Assembly (NCBI GenBank): GCA_003551155.1
Contig: PUMA01000044.1
Coordinates: 1 to 45,936 of the forward strand
Reading direction: 5' to 3'
DNA: 45,936 nucleotides
DNA from: Desulfonatronospira sp.
GTDB lineage: Bacteria > Desulfobacterota > Desulfovibrionia > Desulfovibrionales > Desulfonatronovibrionaceae
In this document: in pieces, positions 25,009 to 33,787 of the stretch
Numbering within the stretch: position 1 is the stretch's first letter
Layout of the letters: each line of letters opens with the position of its first letter
Translations under genes and position numbers: made by a program
The notes under the pieces: model-generated
What the model was told of the DNA's origin: nothing
Database searches by the model: none
What the model saw: the letters and a program-made list of their open reading frames with translations, nothing else

Positions 25009-25449
25009 ATGGACAGAGATCTGGACCGGATTGCTGCTGATCTGCAGGCCAGGATAGACGAGCAGGTACTTGAAGATTTCGGGGCCCAGGTATATGCCCG
25101 CTGGAAAAACCCTCCATGTATGGGCAGAATGAAGGATTATCATGCCATGGCCGCAAAGTCTGGATCCTGCGGCAACCGGGTGGAGATTTATCTGCGGCTT
25201 GAAAAAAACCGCATTGCCGGAGCATCTTTTTTCAGTGAGGGTTGCGGATCAAGCGCGGTTTGTGCTTCAATGCTCTGCGGACTGGCCAAGGGGCTGGATC
25301 CCGGCCAGGCCCTGGGCCTGACGGCCCAGCACGTAATGCAGGCCCTGCCTGAGCTTTCTCCGGGCAAGAAGCGCTATGCTGAACTGGCTGTCCAGACGCT
25401 TCACCAGGCTGTACAGGCTTTGGAGGAGAAAAAGGCTGATAAGATGTGA
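25009..25449 (+). CDS. NifU/IscU-like Fe-S scaffold protein, C-terminus altered by repeat insertion
   Basis: A 146-residue protein with the IscU/NifU-N fold. SGSCGNRVEIYL (C54) and SEGCGSSAVCASML (C79) match the first two cluster-binding cysteines. The third is missing: the usual HCxxLA reads RYAELA, giving Y123. An extra cysteine (C85) lies nearby. It may be a variant scaffold or carrier. ATG 25009 is chosen, with AAAAGGG before it; an upstream GTG at 24991 is possible. A 132-base miniature element inserted at the last codons, so the final Met and the stop come from the element. Without it the frame would continue ten codons past ADN to a TAA. Confidence 0.75.
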   Translation: MDRDLDRIAADLQARIDEQVLEDFGAQVYARWKNPPCMGRMKDYHAMAAKSGSCGNRVEIYLRLEKNRIAGASFFSEGCGSSAVCASMLCGLAKGLDPGQALGLTAQHVMQALPELSPGKKRYAELAVQTLHQAVQALEEKKADKM

Positions 25450-25574
25450 CTGCAAAAAGTCATTTTTGCAGTCACAGACGTCAGAGGTCAGACGTCAGAG
25501 GTCAGTAAAAACAAAGAGTTATGTAGATTATTGATTTTTGAATTATTCATTTCTCGACTTTTTGCAGGCGCATC
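25443..25574. mobile_element. Miniature element, family 2, 132 bp, intact
   Basis: A non-coding element with terminal inverted repeats: GATGTGACTGCAAAAAGTCA on the left and, on the opposite strand, GATGCGCCTGCAAAAAGTCG on the right. It is flanked by an exact 6-base duplication TGATAA (25437-25442 and 25575-25580). A 14-base tandem repeat (two ACGTCAGAGGTCAG units) lies inside, and TGACTGCAAAAA folds back on a nearby TTTTTGCAGTCA. Its left end overlaps the stop codon of the NifU-like gene. A decayed copy lies at 22612-22770. The mobilising transposase family is not recognised. Confidence 0.8.
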
Positions 25575-25685
25575 TGATAACGACGCAGGAAAAAGCCCGG
25601 AAAGAGAGTAAGATCTCAGAAACCGGAAACGCCGAGCAATGCCATGCCCTGAACCGGACCGGGTCAGTGGCCTGCACTTTTCTGC

Positions 25686-26936
25686 TTAGGCGGTCTTGAC
25701 TTCCTGCTGGTAAAAGAGCAGGGGTTCAACGCCCTTCTCCACCACTTCCTTATTAATGAGGCATTCCTGCACTCCCTGAAGTGATGGGAGCTTGTACATC
25801 ACGTCCAGCATGATGGATTCCATCACGTTTCTAAGCCCCCTGGCCCCGGTCTTTCTTTCCAGGGCCCTGGCCGCGACGGCCCGCAGTGCATCCTGGGTGA
25901 AACGCAGCTTGATATGGTCCAGTTCAAACATTTTCTGATACTGTTTCACCAGGGCGTTTTTGGGTTCGGTCAGGATGCGCACCAGATCATCCTCAGTAAG
26001 TTCCTGCAGCGAGGATACCACAGGCATGCGGCCTACAAATTCAGGAATCAGCCCAAACTTGATCAGGTCTGCAGGATGGGCCATGCTTATCAGTTCGTTG
26101 GGAGCAGCTCCCTTCTTGTCTCCAATCTCGGCTCCAAAACCCATGCTGCCCTTCTGGATCCTTTCGCGTACTATTTTGTCCAGGCCAATGAATGCCCCGC
26201 CAACAATGAAGAGGATATTGGTGGTATTCAGGCGGATGAATTCCTGCTGGGGATGCTTGCGTCCCCCTTTGGGAGGGATATTGGCTTCAGTACCTTCGAT
26301 GATTTTGAGCAGGGCCTGTTGAACTCCCTCTCCGGAAACATCTCTGGTAATTGAGGGGCTGTCTGATTTTCTGGCAATCTTGTCTATTTCATCCACATAG
26401 ATAATGCCCTTGGAAGCAGCTTCCAGGTTATAGTCAGCATTCTGCATCAGCTGGACCAGAATATTTTCCACATCTTCCCCCACATAACCGGCTTCGGTCA
26501 GTGTGGTGGCATCGGCAATGGCAAAAGGAACCCTGAGAATGCGTGCCAGGGTCTGGGCCAGCAGAGTTTTTCCGGAACCGGTGGGACCCATGAGCAGGAT
26601 GTTGCTCTTGTCCAGTTCCACCTCGTCCTTTTGCTTCCTGGAATAGCGAACTCTTTTATAGTGGTTGTAAACAGCCACTGCCAGGATTTTCTTGGTCTGA
26701 TCCTGGCCAACCACGTATTCATCAAGGGCCTTTTTCAGATCAGAAGGAGGAAGAAGAACATCGGCTTCCATTCCCTCTTCAGCATGGTCCTGGGCAATGA
26801 TCTCGTCGCACAGGGAAACACACTCGTTGCAGATATATACATCGGGACCGGCTATCAACCTGTCCACCTCGTCCTGAGTCTTGCCGCAAAAAGAGCAGCC
26901 CAGATCAGAAACAAAAGGTTTCTTTTTATCAGCCAT
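25686..26936 (-). CDS. clpX: ATP-dependent Clp protease ATP-binding subunit ClpX
   Basis: A hexameric AAA+ unfoldase that feeds proteins to ClpP. The 416 residues start with the C4 zinc finger (C14, C17, C36, C39), followed by Walker A GPTGSGKT (117-124), pore loop GYVGED, Walker B YVDEID and the [16 protein letters not shown] small-domain sensor-2 segment. Everything expected is intact. It follows clpP by 38 bases on the minus strand, in the usual tig-clpP-clpX order; the lon gene that often follows is replaced by the miniature element. Confidence 0.97.
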   Translation of the reverse strand: MADKKKPFVSDLGCSFCGKTQDEVDRLIAGPDVYICNECVSLCDEIIAQDHAEEGMEADVLLPPSDLKKALDEYVVGQDQTKKILAVAVYNHYKRVRYSRKQKDEVELDKSNILLMGPTGSGKTLLAQTLARILRVPFAIADATTLTEAGYVGEDVENILVQLMQNADYNLEAASKGIIYVDEIDKIARKSDSPSITRDVSGEGVQQALLKIIEGTEANIPPKGGRKHPQQEFIRLNTTNILFIVGGAFIGLDKIVRERIQKGSMGFGAEIGDKKGAAPNELISMAHPADLIKFGLIPEFVGRMPVVSSLQELTEDDLVRILTEPKNALVKQYQKMFELDHIKLRFTQDALRAVAARALERKTGARGLRNVMESIMLDVMYKLPSLQGVQECLINKEVVEKGVEPLLFYQQEVKTA

Positions 26937-26974
26937 TGCCCACCTCTACTTTTTTTATTTTTCCAAATCTTAAT

Positions 26975-27583
26975 TTATTTTCTGGTTTTGTCAATTTCAG
27001 ACCTCGAAGTCAGTACTGTATCAATGATACCGTATTCCCTGGCTTCCCCCGCATCCATGTAATAGTCCCTTTCAGTGTCATGTTCGATCTTGGCCAGATC
27101 CACTGCCGTATGCTGGGCCAGGATTTCATTGAGCTTGGCCTTGAGACGGATGATTTCCCTGGCCTGGATGTCTATGTCCGTGGCCTGTCCATGAAATCCG
27201 CCCATGGGCTGGTGAATCAGGATCCTGCTGTGGGGCAGGGCATAACGCATTCCCTTGTTGCCGGCAGCCAAAAGCAGGGCGGCCATGCTGGCCGCCTGCC
27301 CCAGACAAAGGGTGGCCACTGGAGCGGAAATGTACTGCATGGTATCGTAGATGGCCAGACCGGCTGTGACCGAACCCCCGGGAGAATTGATATAAAAGTT
27401 GATTTCCCTTTCCTGGCTTTCTGATTCCAGAAAAAGAAGCTGGGCGCACAGAAGATTGGCCACATGATCGTCAATAGGGGTGCCCAGCAGGATTATCCGG
27501 TCCTTGAGGAGCCTGGAGTAGATGTCGTAGGCTCTTTCACCCCTGCCGGTAGTCTCCACGACTATGGGCACATTGTAGCTCAT
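26975..27583 (-). CDS. clpP: ATP-dependent Clp protease proteolytic subunit
   Basis: The serine peptidase of the ClpXP complex, 202 residues. The catalytic serine is S99 in GQAASMA and the histidine is H124 in ILIHQP; the aspartate lies in the [13 protein letters not shown] region. [19 protein letters not shown] is the family's substrate-aligning strand. AAGGAG lies just before the ATG. It sits 41 bases after tig and 38 before clpX. Confidence 0.97.
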   Translation of the reverse strand: MSYNVPIVVETTGRGERAYDIYSRLLKDRIILLGTPIDDHVANLLCAQLLFLESESQEREINFYINSPGGSVTAGLAIYDTMQYISAPVATLCLGQAASMAALLLAAGNKGMRYALPHSRILIHQPMGGFHGQATDIDIQAREIIRLKAKLNEILAQHTAVDLAKIEHDTERDYYMDAGEAREYGIIDTVLTSRSEIDKTRK

Positions 27584-27624
27584 GTCTGTCTCCTTGATGA
27601 AAATACAGGCCTGTAATCACAGGC

Positions 27625-28950
27625 TTAAGAGTTGTTTTCCCGGGCATGTCCGCCCGGACTCTCAGGGGGCACCATTTTGACCTCGGAGTTTTCGTAGATA
27701 AGTTCCATGGCCTTGTCCGCCAGTAAAGTATCCTTGAGAGCGAACATCAGGTTGTTGTCATGATAGAATTTTTTGAGCTCCTCAGCATTCTGGCCGCTGG
27801 ACTGGGCCTGCTGCTGAATGTATGCGTTTATCTCCTGCTCGGAAACGGTTAAGTCTTCGGCATTGGCCACAGCCAGAAGAAAAATCTGGGATTTAATCAT
27901 ATCTTCGGCTTCGGGTCTGAACTGTTCTTCAAGCTCTTCCCTGGTTCTGCCCAGCGAATCAGGATCTCTTCCCTTTTTTTCCATCTGGCTTCTGAACTCG
28001 GCAATCTTCTGCTCAATACGTCCGCTGACCAGGGATGGCGGAAGTTCGAACTCCACCTTGGCCTTGAGTTCATCCAGGGCTTTTTTCTGTGCCGCACTTT
28101 TATGAAGCTGCTTTCTGCTGCTCACATAGGATTCCCTGATGACCTCCTTGAGCTTGTCCACGGAATCGAACCCGCCTGCTTTCTGGGCCAGTTCATCGTC
28201 CACCTCGGGCAGTTTTTTTTCCTTGATGTTGTGCAGGGTGACCTGCATGAGCACATCTTTTCCAGCCAGATCCTTGTTTAAAAAATCATCGGGCATGGTG
28301 ATGTTGCGCGAAGCTGTACTGCCCGGGGTAAGCTCCTTGACCAGTTCTTCAAACTCAGGCAAAGCTCCTCCCTCGCCCAGGGTCATCTGGAAGTTCTCGG
28401 CCTTGATCCCCTGAATGGGCTTGCCCTCATCAAAGGCCTGAAAGTCTATGACCACCACTTCCTTGTCTCTGGGAGAACGCTGTTCATCAACCACCAACAG
28501 TTCAGCCATGTTTTGCCGCAGGCGCTCTATGACCAGATCGATTTCCGCAGGATTGACCTCAACCTCCTCTTCTTCAATGGTTATGCCCTTATATTCCGGC
28601 AATTCGAATTCAGGGGCCACTTCAAAGCTGAAAGAATATTTAAATTCCTGGTCCCGGGCCAGAAGACCGGCGTCCACATCGATGCTGGACAGGGGGGAGA
28701 CTTTCATTTCGCCCAGGATCTGGTTGATATGCAGATTGATGAGGTCTGTGGTGGCTTCATTATAGATCTGTTTTTTGAACCTGCCCTCCACTACCGAGGA
28801 TGGTACCTTGCCTTTGCGAAAGCCCTTGATGTCCACATCCTTGCGGTAGAGGGCAGTAGTGGCAGCCAGGGCCGCATGCACTTCCTCGGCCGGCACCTGA
28901 ATATTGACCTTTTTTTGAACCGGGGAAACATCTTCCACACTGTATTTCAT
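27625..28950 (-). CDS. tig: Trigger factor
   Basis: The ribosome-bound chaperone that meets nascent chains at the exit tunnel. The 441 residues hold the ribosome-binding domain with the signature GFRKGKVP (about 59-66), a central FKBP-type domain (about 160-245; VVVIDFQAFDEGKPI and LPEFEELVKELTPG), and a long helical C-terminal domain. AAGGAGG lies 8-10 bases before the ATG. First gene of the tig-clpP-clpX run. Confidence 0.96.
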   Translation of the reverse strand: MKYSVEDVSPVQKKVNIQVPAEEVHAALAATTALYRKDVDIKGFRKGKVPSSVVEGRFKKQIYNEATTDLINLHINQILGEMKVSPLSSIDVDAGLLARDQEFKYSFSFEVAPEFELPEYKGITIEEEEVEVNPAEIDLVIERLRQNMAELLVVDEQRSPRDKEVVVIDFQAFDEGKPIQGIKAENFQMTLGEGGALPEFEELVKELTPGSTASRNITMPDDFLNKDLAGKDVLMQVTLHNIKEKKLPEVDDELAQKAGGFDSVDKLKEVIRESYVSSRKQLHKSAAQKKALDELKAKVEFELPPSLVSGRIEQKIAEFRSQMEKKGRDPDSLGRTREELEEQFRPEAEDMIKSQIFLLAVANAEDLTVSEQEINAYIQQQAQSSGQNAEELKKFYHDNNLMFALKDTLLADKAMELIYENSEVKMVPPESPGGHARENNS

Positions 28951-29003
28951 AAACCGTTGACCTCCTTGGGTGTGTTTTGTTTTATCAGTGTATGCCGCTT
29001 CAA

Positions 29004-29087
29004 TGGTGCGAGAGGGGGGAGTCGAACCCCCACGGACAAACCGCTGGATCCTAAGTCCAGTGCGTCTACCATTTCCGCCACTCTCGC
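29004..29087 (-). tRNA. tRNA-Leu (anticodon UAG), CCA encoded
   Basis: The minus strand gives acceptor GCGAGAG/CTCTCGC, D-arm with GGTAGACGC, anticodon loop CTTAGGA (UAG), a variable arm as expected for a class II tRNA, T-arm GGTTCGACTCC, discriminator A and an encoded CCA. It lies between tig and the SPL-like gene. Confidence 0.96.
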
Positions 29088-29184
29088 CGGGGCCATAACA
29101 TGTTTGTACTTAAAATTTTAACCAATAACTCAATAAGGATTGCCAGTCAATGCAAATAACCAGGCGGAATCATGGACAAACGCA

Positions 29185-30294
29185 TCAGAGTTCAAAGCTA
29201 AGCTTTAAAAGGTGGTTGTCCAGACCTCCCAGATCTTTTGGTGTGCAGCCCAGGATTTTTTCCCACACATAAGATGACTCCATGCACAAATATATCTGTC
29301 TGTCCAGGCCGAATTTCCTTAGCTGATCAGTGATGAACCCGAACTGTTCAAGGCGCAGGGGCAGCAGCAGTCTTTTTTTCCCGTCCAGTCCGGTTATGAA
29401 TTCGTTGAATATATAGCTGGCTCCGGGATGCTTCCGGAAGATGATTTTTTCCAGCTGAGGCATGAACCTGAAGGAACCCAGGCTGAGATAGGCGATCTCT
29501 TCAGGTGCAAGATAATCAGATATGACCTCAACTGTTTTTGCATAGCCCTGTTTCCATCCGGGATAATGGATAATGGGATCAAAGTGCAGGCAGACTCTGA
29601 ATCCCTGGTCTGCACATGCACGTGCAGCCCGCAACCTGTTTTCCAGGGAGGCAGTACCCTGTTCCTGGGTTCTTATGATTTCCGGGCTGTTGACTGACCA
29701 CGCCGGAAGGACCCTGCGGGGGTCTGACACCCTGTCCATCCAGGTAAGATCAACGATCTTGGACTTGAGCTCCAGGCAGACACCCGGGTATTCACTTAAA
29801 AAAGCCACCAGGTCCCGGGAGTAGCCGGTAATGGATTCCAGGGCCAGGGAGTCAGTGAACTCTCCTGTTCCGGCCCGGATCAGCCTGCTGCCTGGACTGA
29901 ACTGCTGCTCAAGCTCACGGAAAAGATCGTCCTGATTGGCCCAGACCTTGAGCACACTGTCCTGAAAATAGGCTTTCAGGATACAGTAGCTGCAGTTCAG
30001 GGGGCAGTTCTCCCCCATGTGAATAATGCGGTACCCGCAGCATTGGTAATGCTTTGTCCCGGGACAGAAACGCATAAAGCGGCCCTTGTAGTGCTTGAGG
30101 TAAAGTACATATGATCCCCCCGGGTCAATATCCCGGACTTGCTGCTCCGGATCGCTGTACAAGGACCAGGGAACATTGGCCAGACGGGAGAGTATCCGTC
30201 TGGCCACTTTCTGGTTCAGCACGGAAGGATCAATCAGGATATGTCCCGGCTGTTTCAGGTGACCGGGCAGCATGAAAGTTTGCTGGCTAGTCAT
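29185..30294 (-). CDS. Spore-photoproduct-lyase-like radical SAM protein
   Basis: A 369-residue radical SAM protein of the SPL family. The cluster motif ENCPLNCSYCILKAYFQ places C97, C101 and C104, preceded by CCGYRIIHMG. LELKSKIVDLTWM, SVNSPEIIRTQEQGTASLENRLRAARACADQGF, HFDPIIHYPGW and the terminal ESSYVWEKIL are close to SplB segments. At the place of the SplB H-atom donor (Cys141 of B. subtilis, in ACTSDI) this protein reads AGTGEF, with Gly142. This host is not expected to sporulate, so ordinary spore-DNA repair is unlikely. The ATG overlaps the end of the ParB-like gene by 8 bases, so the two are a translationally coupled pair. Confidence 0.8.
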   Translation of the reverse strand: MTSQQTFMLPGHLKQPGHILIDPSVLNQKVARRILSRLANVPWSLYSDPEQQVRDIDPGGSYVLYLKHYKGRFMRFCPGTKHYQCCGYRIIHMGENCPLNCSYCILKAYFQDSVLKVWANQDDLFRELEQQFSPGSRLIRAGTGEFTDSLALESITGYSRDLVAFLSEYPGVCLELKSKIVDLTWMDRVSDPRRVLPAWSVNSPEIIRTQEQGTASLENRLRAARACADQGFRVCLHFDPIIHYPGWKQGYAKTVEVISDYLAPEEIAYLSLGSFRFMPQLEKIIFRKHPGASYIFNEFITGLDGKKRLLLPLRLEQFGFITDQLRKFGLDRQIYLCMESSYVWEKILGCTPKDLGGLDNHLLKLSFEL

Positions 30295-31282
30295 AAGGGT
30301 ATACGGGCCAGGTGGACATGATCCCGGAACCGGCTATCTTTTGCAGTTGCCCGGCTGCCTCCCCAAGCTCCCTGCTGTTTCGCACCCGAACCCGAAATTC
30401 AAGGGCCGGACTCTCAAAGTTATCCGGATGTGTGCATTGCCAGTCAGTAGATGCTGTAAGCCGGTCCAGCTGCTTCTTTGTCTTTTCCCTGAGCCTGGAA
30501 TATTCAGGATATGCAGCCCGGTTCAGGCTGTTGAGCAAGGCCTGCATCTTGTCCTTGGGGGTAAGGTCCCTGTGGAGCACTCTTTCCAGATGAAGCTCAG
30601 CTGCCACGTCCCTGAGGGATTTTCTGTCCCTGGCAGCGATATGGTTGAGCATGCCCAGAAAGCCGCGGGCTCTGTTCAGGGACCAGCCAAGCCCGGACAG
30701 AAAAGGGAAAACCACATCCAGGTCTTTGGAATCCATGGAGCTTAACATCCCGGCACAGGGAAGCAGCTGGGGGTTTTCTCTCAGCAGGCCATCCCAGGTC
30801 GAGGGAAGATTAAGCCAGGCTGAAAAAAGATGCTCATCTCTGGATCCTGAGGGAATGCCGAGGAGCTGATGTATCCGGGAAAGATCTTTTTTCATGGACT
30901 CAAAATAGCGCAGGGCCAGGATTTTCTTCAGGGGGTCAAGGCTTTGGCCCAGGTTGGACAAAAGATACACCATGCCCCTTCCCCAGGCCCCGGGATTGCT
31001 GATATGCAGGGCCTGGATGTTCAGGCCCAGACTTTTGAGTCCCTGATGTCTTTTGTATCCGGCCACCAGGACCAGCCGGGATCCTTTGCTGCATACGATA
31101 ACCGGTTCAATCTGCCCCCAGGTTTCAAGGGAAGAGAGCAGCGGCTCCCCGCAGGTATCAGCCCAGAAAAGACAGGGATCCTTTTCAATGCTGACCCCGC
31201 ATGGCAGGGTCAGTAATTCATGTATGATCATCAGCCCGGACCTGGTACGTCTTAATTTGCAGCTTGACAAGTTTGAATTCAT
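30287..31282 (-). CDS. ParB-N-like domain protein coupled to the SPL-like gene
   Basis: A 331-residue protein whose region 50-95 (LETWGQIEPVIVCSKGSRLVLVAGYKRHQGLKSLGL) has the pattern of the ParB/Spo0J N-terminal fold: GQ-x-x-P-hydrophobic, then GYKRHxxLKxLG. The following helical region (about 110-260) could correspond to the ParB HTH part but shows no clear parS-binding signature. There is no partner ParA gene, so chromosome partition is unlikely. The C-terminal third is basic and Arg/Lys-rich. It overlaps the downstream radical SAM gene by 8 bases. The start is uncertain: ATG 31282 is the longest, and an ATG 17 codons later is possible. Confidence 0.7.
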   Translation of the reverse strand: MNSNLSSCKLRRTRSGLMIIHELLTLPCGVSIEKDPCLFWADTCGEPLLSSLETWGQIEPVIVCSKGSRLVLVAGYKRHQGLKSLGLNIQALHISNPGAWGRGMVYLLSNLGQSLDPLKKILALRYFESMKKDLSRIHQLLGIPSGSRDEHLFSAWLNLPSTWDGLLRENPQLLPCAGMLSSMDSKDLDVVFPFLSGLGWSLNRARGFLGMLNHIAARDRKSLRDVAAELHLERVLHRDLTPKDKMQALLNSLNRAAYPEYSRLREKTKKQLDRLTASTDWQCTHPDNFESPALEFRVRVRNSRELGEAAGQLQKIAGSGIMSTWPVYPYD

Positions 31283-31475
31283 CTTTCAATAGGACAGGAT
31301 CTTTATTACGCAACATCAATTATAAGGATATTTAACTTCCTGACCGGGATATGTCCAGGAAGAGAAAGGCCAAATAAGCCGGACCGCGTAAGCATTAGAA
31401 CAGGCGGTGCTGAACACATGTGAAAAGAGGTTCAGAAGCGGCATAGACAATATCAGAACAAAGGGGGCAAGACCT

Positions 31476-33539
31476 ATGCTGGACAAATTGGCGAAACAGA
31501 GAACCTATGCCCTGGTGGGACACGGAGGAACAGGAAAAACCTCCACTGCGGAAATGATTCTCTACCAAAGCAGGGCCATACAGCGCCTGGGCAAGATAGA
31601 CGAAGGCACCACCTGCCTGGATTTTGAGCCTGAAGAGATCAAAAGGCGCGGCAGCATTCAGCCGGCATTCGCCATGTATACCTGGGAAAAAAACCGCCAC
31701 TTTCTGGTGGACACTCCCGGAGACAACAATTTTATCGGGGATATAGGCTATCTGCTCACTGCTGTAGACGGAGTGCTTTTTGTAGTGGACGCAGTAGACG
31801 GAGCCAAGCCCCTGACCAAGAAACTGTGGTCCGAAGTCCGGAATGCAAAGCTTCCGGCCCTGATCATGGTGAACAAAATGGACCGGGAGCGGGCTGACTT
31901 TAACATGGCTTACACCAGTCTGGTGAATACCCTGGGGATCAAGCCCGTGCCTCTGTACCTGCCCATTGGAGCTGAAGCCGGATTCAGAGGTCTGGTGGAT
32001 GTGCTGGAGGAAAAGGCCTGTTTTTTTGCTGAAGAGGGCGGACTTGTTGACGGTGATGTCCCTGATGACATGCAGGACTTGCTGGCTGAAATGCGCGAGA
32101 CCTCCATTGAAAATATAGCTGAGAGTGATGAACAGCTCATGGAGATATATCTGGAGGAGGGCAGTCTAAAGGTTGAGGACGTTTATCAGGGGCTGCGCAA
32201 GGGAATACTTGCCGGGGACCTGGTTCCTGTATGCGCTGGATCCGCTCTGGAAAACAAGGGCGGGGCAAAGCTCCTGGAAGCGGTTCAGAGACTTCTGCCC
32301 TCTCCCCTGGAACATCAGGACTGGGTCGGCGAGAACCAGGAGGTAAGAAAGTCCCATCCCGATGAACCGGCAGCAGCCTTGGTGTTCAAGACCATAACTG
32401 ATCCATTTACAGGACAGCTGAGTGTAATGCGGGTCTTATCCGGGACCATGACTTCGGATATGCTTCTGGCCAACCCCTTGAAGGATGAAAAGGAAAAGCT
32501 GGGCCAGCTTTTGGTTTTTGAGGGCAAAAAACAGATTCCATTCAAGGAGGAGGCCGGGCCCGGCTTTATTGTGGCTGCAGCCAAGCTCAAAAACACTTCC
32601 ACCGGCGATACCCTGTGCAGTGAAAAATCCCTCTTTGTTCTTGAGAAGCCGGCTCTTCCACCGTGTATTCTGTCCTATGCCCTGGGTGCCCAGGAAAAGG
32701 GCGAAGAGGATAAAGTATTTGCCGCAGTGCAGAAGCTTCTGGACGAGGATGTCAATCTGCAGCTTTCACGCAACGAGGAAACCAAGGACATGCTTTTGTC
32801 AGGAATGGGCCAGCTGCATATTGAAATGGCCGTGGAAAAGGTCAAGAGAAGGTATAAGGCTGCCGTGGTCCTGAAAACTCCTAAAATCCCCTACAGGGAA
32901 ACCATCAAGGGTAAAGCCGAGGTCCAGGGCCGCTACAAAAAACAGACCGGGGGACGCGGTCAGTTCGGTGACTGCTGGATAAGGCTGGAACCCAAAGCCA
33001 GTGGTCAGGGTTATGAGTTTGTGGACGCGATAGTGGGCGGCGTGATACCCAGGCAGTACATACCGGCCGTGGACAAGGGCATTCAGGAGGCCGCAGTCAG
33101 GGGAGTACTGGCTGGATATCCCATGGTGGATTTCAAGGTCACCCTGTATGACGGATCCTACCACAGCGTGGATTCTTCGGAAATGGCCTTCAAGATCGCC
33201 GGCTCCATGGCCTTTAAAAAGGCGGCTGAAAAGTGTCAGCCTGTAATTCTGGAGCCCATCATGCTGGTCACGGTTTTTGTGCCGGACGAATACATGGGAG
33301 ATGTAATAGGTGATCTTTCCAGTAAAAGAGGCCGGGTTTTGGGTTCTGATTCCGACAAGGGCATAACCTCGGTCAGGTGCCACGTGCCCATGGCTGAAAT
33401 GCTGCAGTATGCCCAGGATCTGCGCTCCATGACCGGGGGTCAGGGGACCTTTACCATGGAGTTTGACCATTACGAGGAATGCCCCGGTCCCATTGCGGAA
33501 AAAGTCATTACTGAAAGCAATGCCCAGAAGGAATCCTGA
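31476..33539 (+). CDS. EF-G-like GTPase (EF-G-2 type paralogue)
   Basis: A 687-residue translational GTPase with the five-domain EF-G layout. G1 is GHGGTGKT (15-22), switch I contains DFEPEEIKRRGSI, G3 is DTPGDNNF, and G4 is NKMD. Canonical EF-G has AHIDAGKTT and DTPGHVDF; the catalytic histidine is D83 here. The EPEEIKRRGSI switch resembles the EF-G-2 / elongation-factor-G-like subgroup rather than housekeeping fusA, and no str-operon genes adjoin it. It may act in recycling, stress or a special translation step. ATG 31476 is chosen because the family begins at MLDKLAKQRTYALVGHGG; longer in-frame starts add a non-conserved lead. Confidence 0.87.
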   Translation: MLDKLAKQRTYALVGHGGTGKTSTAEMILYQSRAIQRLGKIDEGTTCLDFEPEEIKRRGSIQPAFAMYTWEKNRHFLVDTPGDNNFIGDIGYLLTAVDGVLFVVDAVDGAKPLTKKLWSEVRNAKLPALIMVNKMDRERADFNMAYTSLVNTLGIKPVPLYLPIGAEAGFRGLVDVLEEKACFFAEEGGLVDGDVPDDMQDLLAEMRETSIENIAESDEQLMEIYLEEGSLKVEDVYQGLRKGILAGDLVPVCAGSALENKGGAKLLEAVQRLLPSPLEHQDWVGENQEVRKSHPDEPAAALVFKTITDPFTGQLSVMRVLSGTMTSDMLLANPLKDEKEKLGQLLVFEGKKQIPFKEEAGPGFIVAAAKLKNTSTGDTLCSEKSLFVLEKPALPPCILSYALGAQEKGEEDKVFAAVQKLLDEDVNLQLSRNEETKDMLLSGMGQLHIEMAVEKVKRRYKAAVVLKTPKIPYRETIKGKAEVQGRYKKQTGGRGQFGDCWIRLEPKASGQGYEFVDAIVGGVIPRQYIPAVDKGIQEAAVRGVLAGYPMVDFKVTLYDGSYHSVDSSEMAFKIAGSMAFKKAAEKCQPVILEPIMLVTVFVPDEYMGDVIGDLSSKRGRVLGSDSDKGITSVRCHVPMAEMLQYAQDLRSMTGGQGTFTMEFDHYEECPGPIAEKVITESNAQKES

Positions 33540-33577
33540 AGCTGACCCGCCTTATAAACAGCCTGCTTTCATCCCCC

Positions 33578-33655
33578 GGGTCCCCTCCAAATCCCGGCTG
33601 AATACTTTTCAGAGCTGAGAGTTGATTCAGCCTGATAAGGAGCTGGGACCCTTTT
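33578..33655 (+). other. Nested inverted repeats, terminator-like RNA structure
   Basis: GGGTCCC (33578-33584) can pair with GGGACCC (33645-33651), extended by CTCC/GGAG with a bulge. Inside, GGCTGAAT (33596-33603) pairs perfectly with ATTCAGCC (33625-33632). The outer stem is followed by TTTT. It lies 38 bases after the EF-G-like gene, so it is most simply a terminator, but its multi-stem form would also suit an attenuating leader for the RNase J gene. Confidence 0.45.
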
Positions 33656-33787
33656 GATCTGGTGATCTTGTCTTTTATGTATAAATCCACTAAGATAAAA
33701 AATTATGCTGATAATAATTTCTGCCTTGGGGCTGGACGCCCATCCCGGGCCATGAAAGAGATAAACAAGGATTTTTTGGAGTGATCA

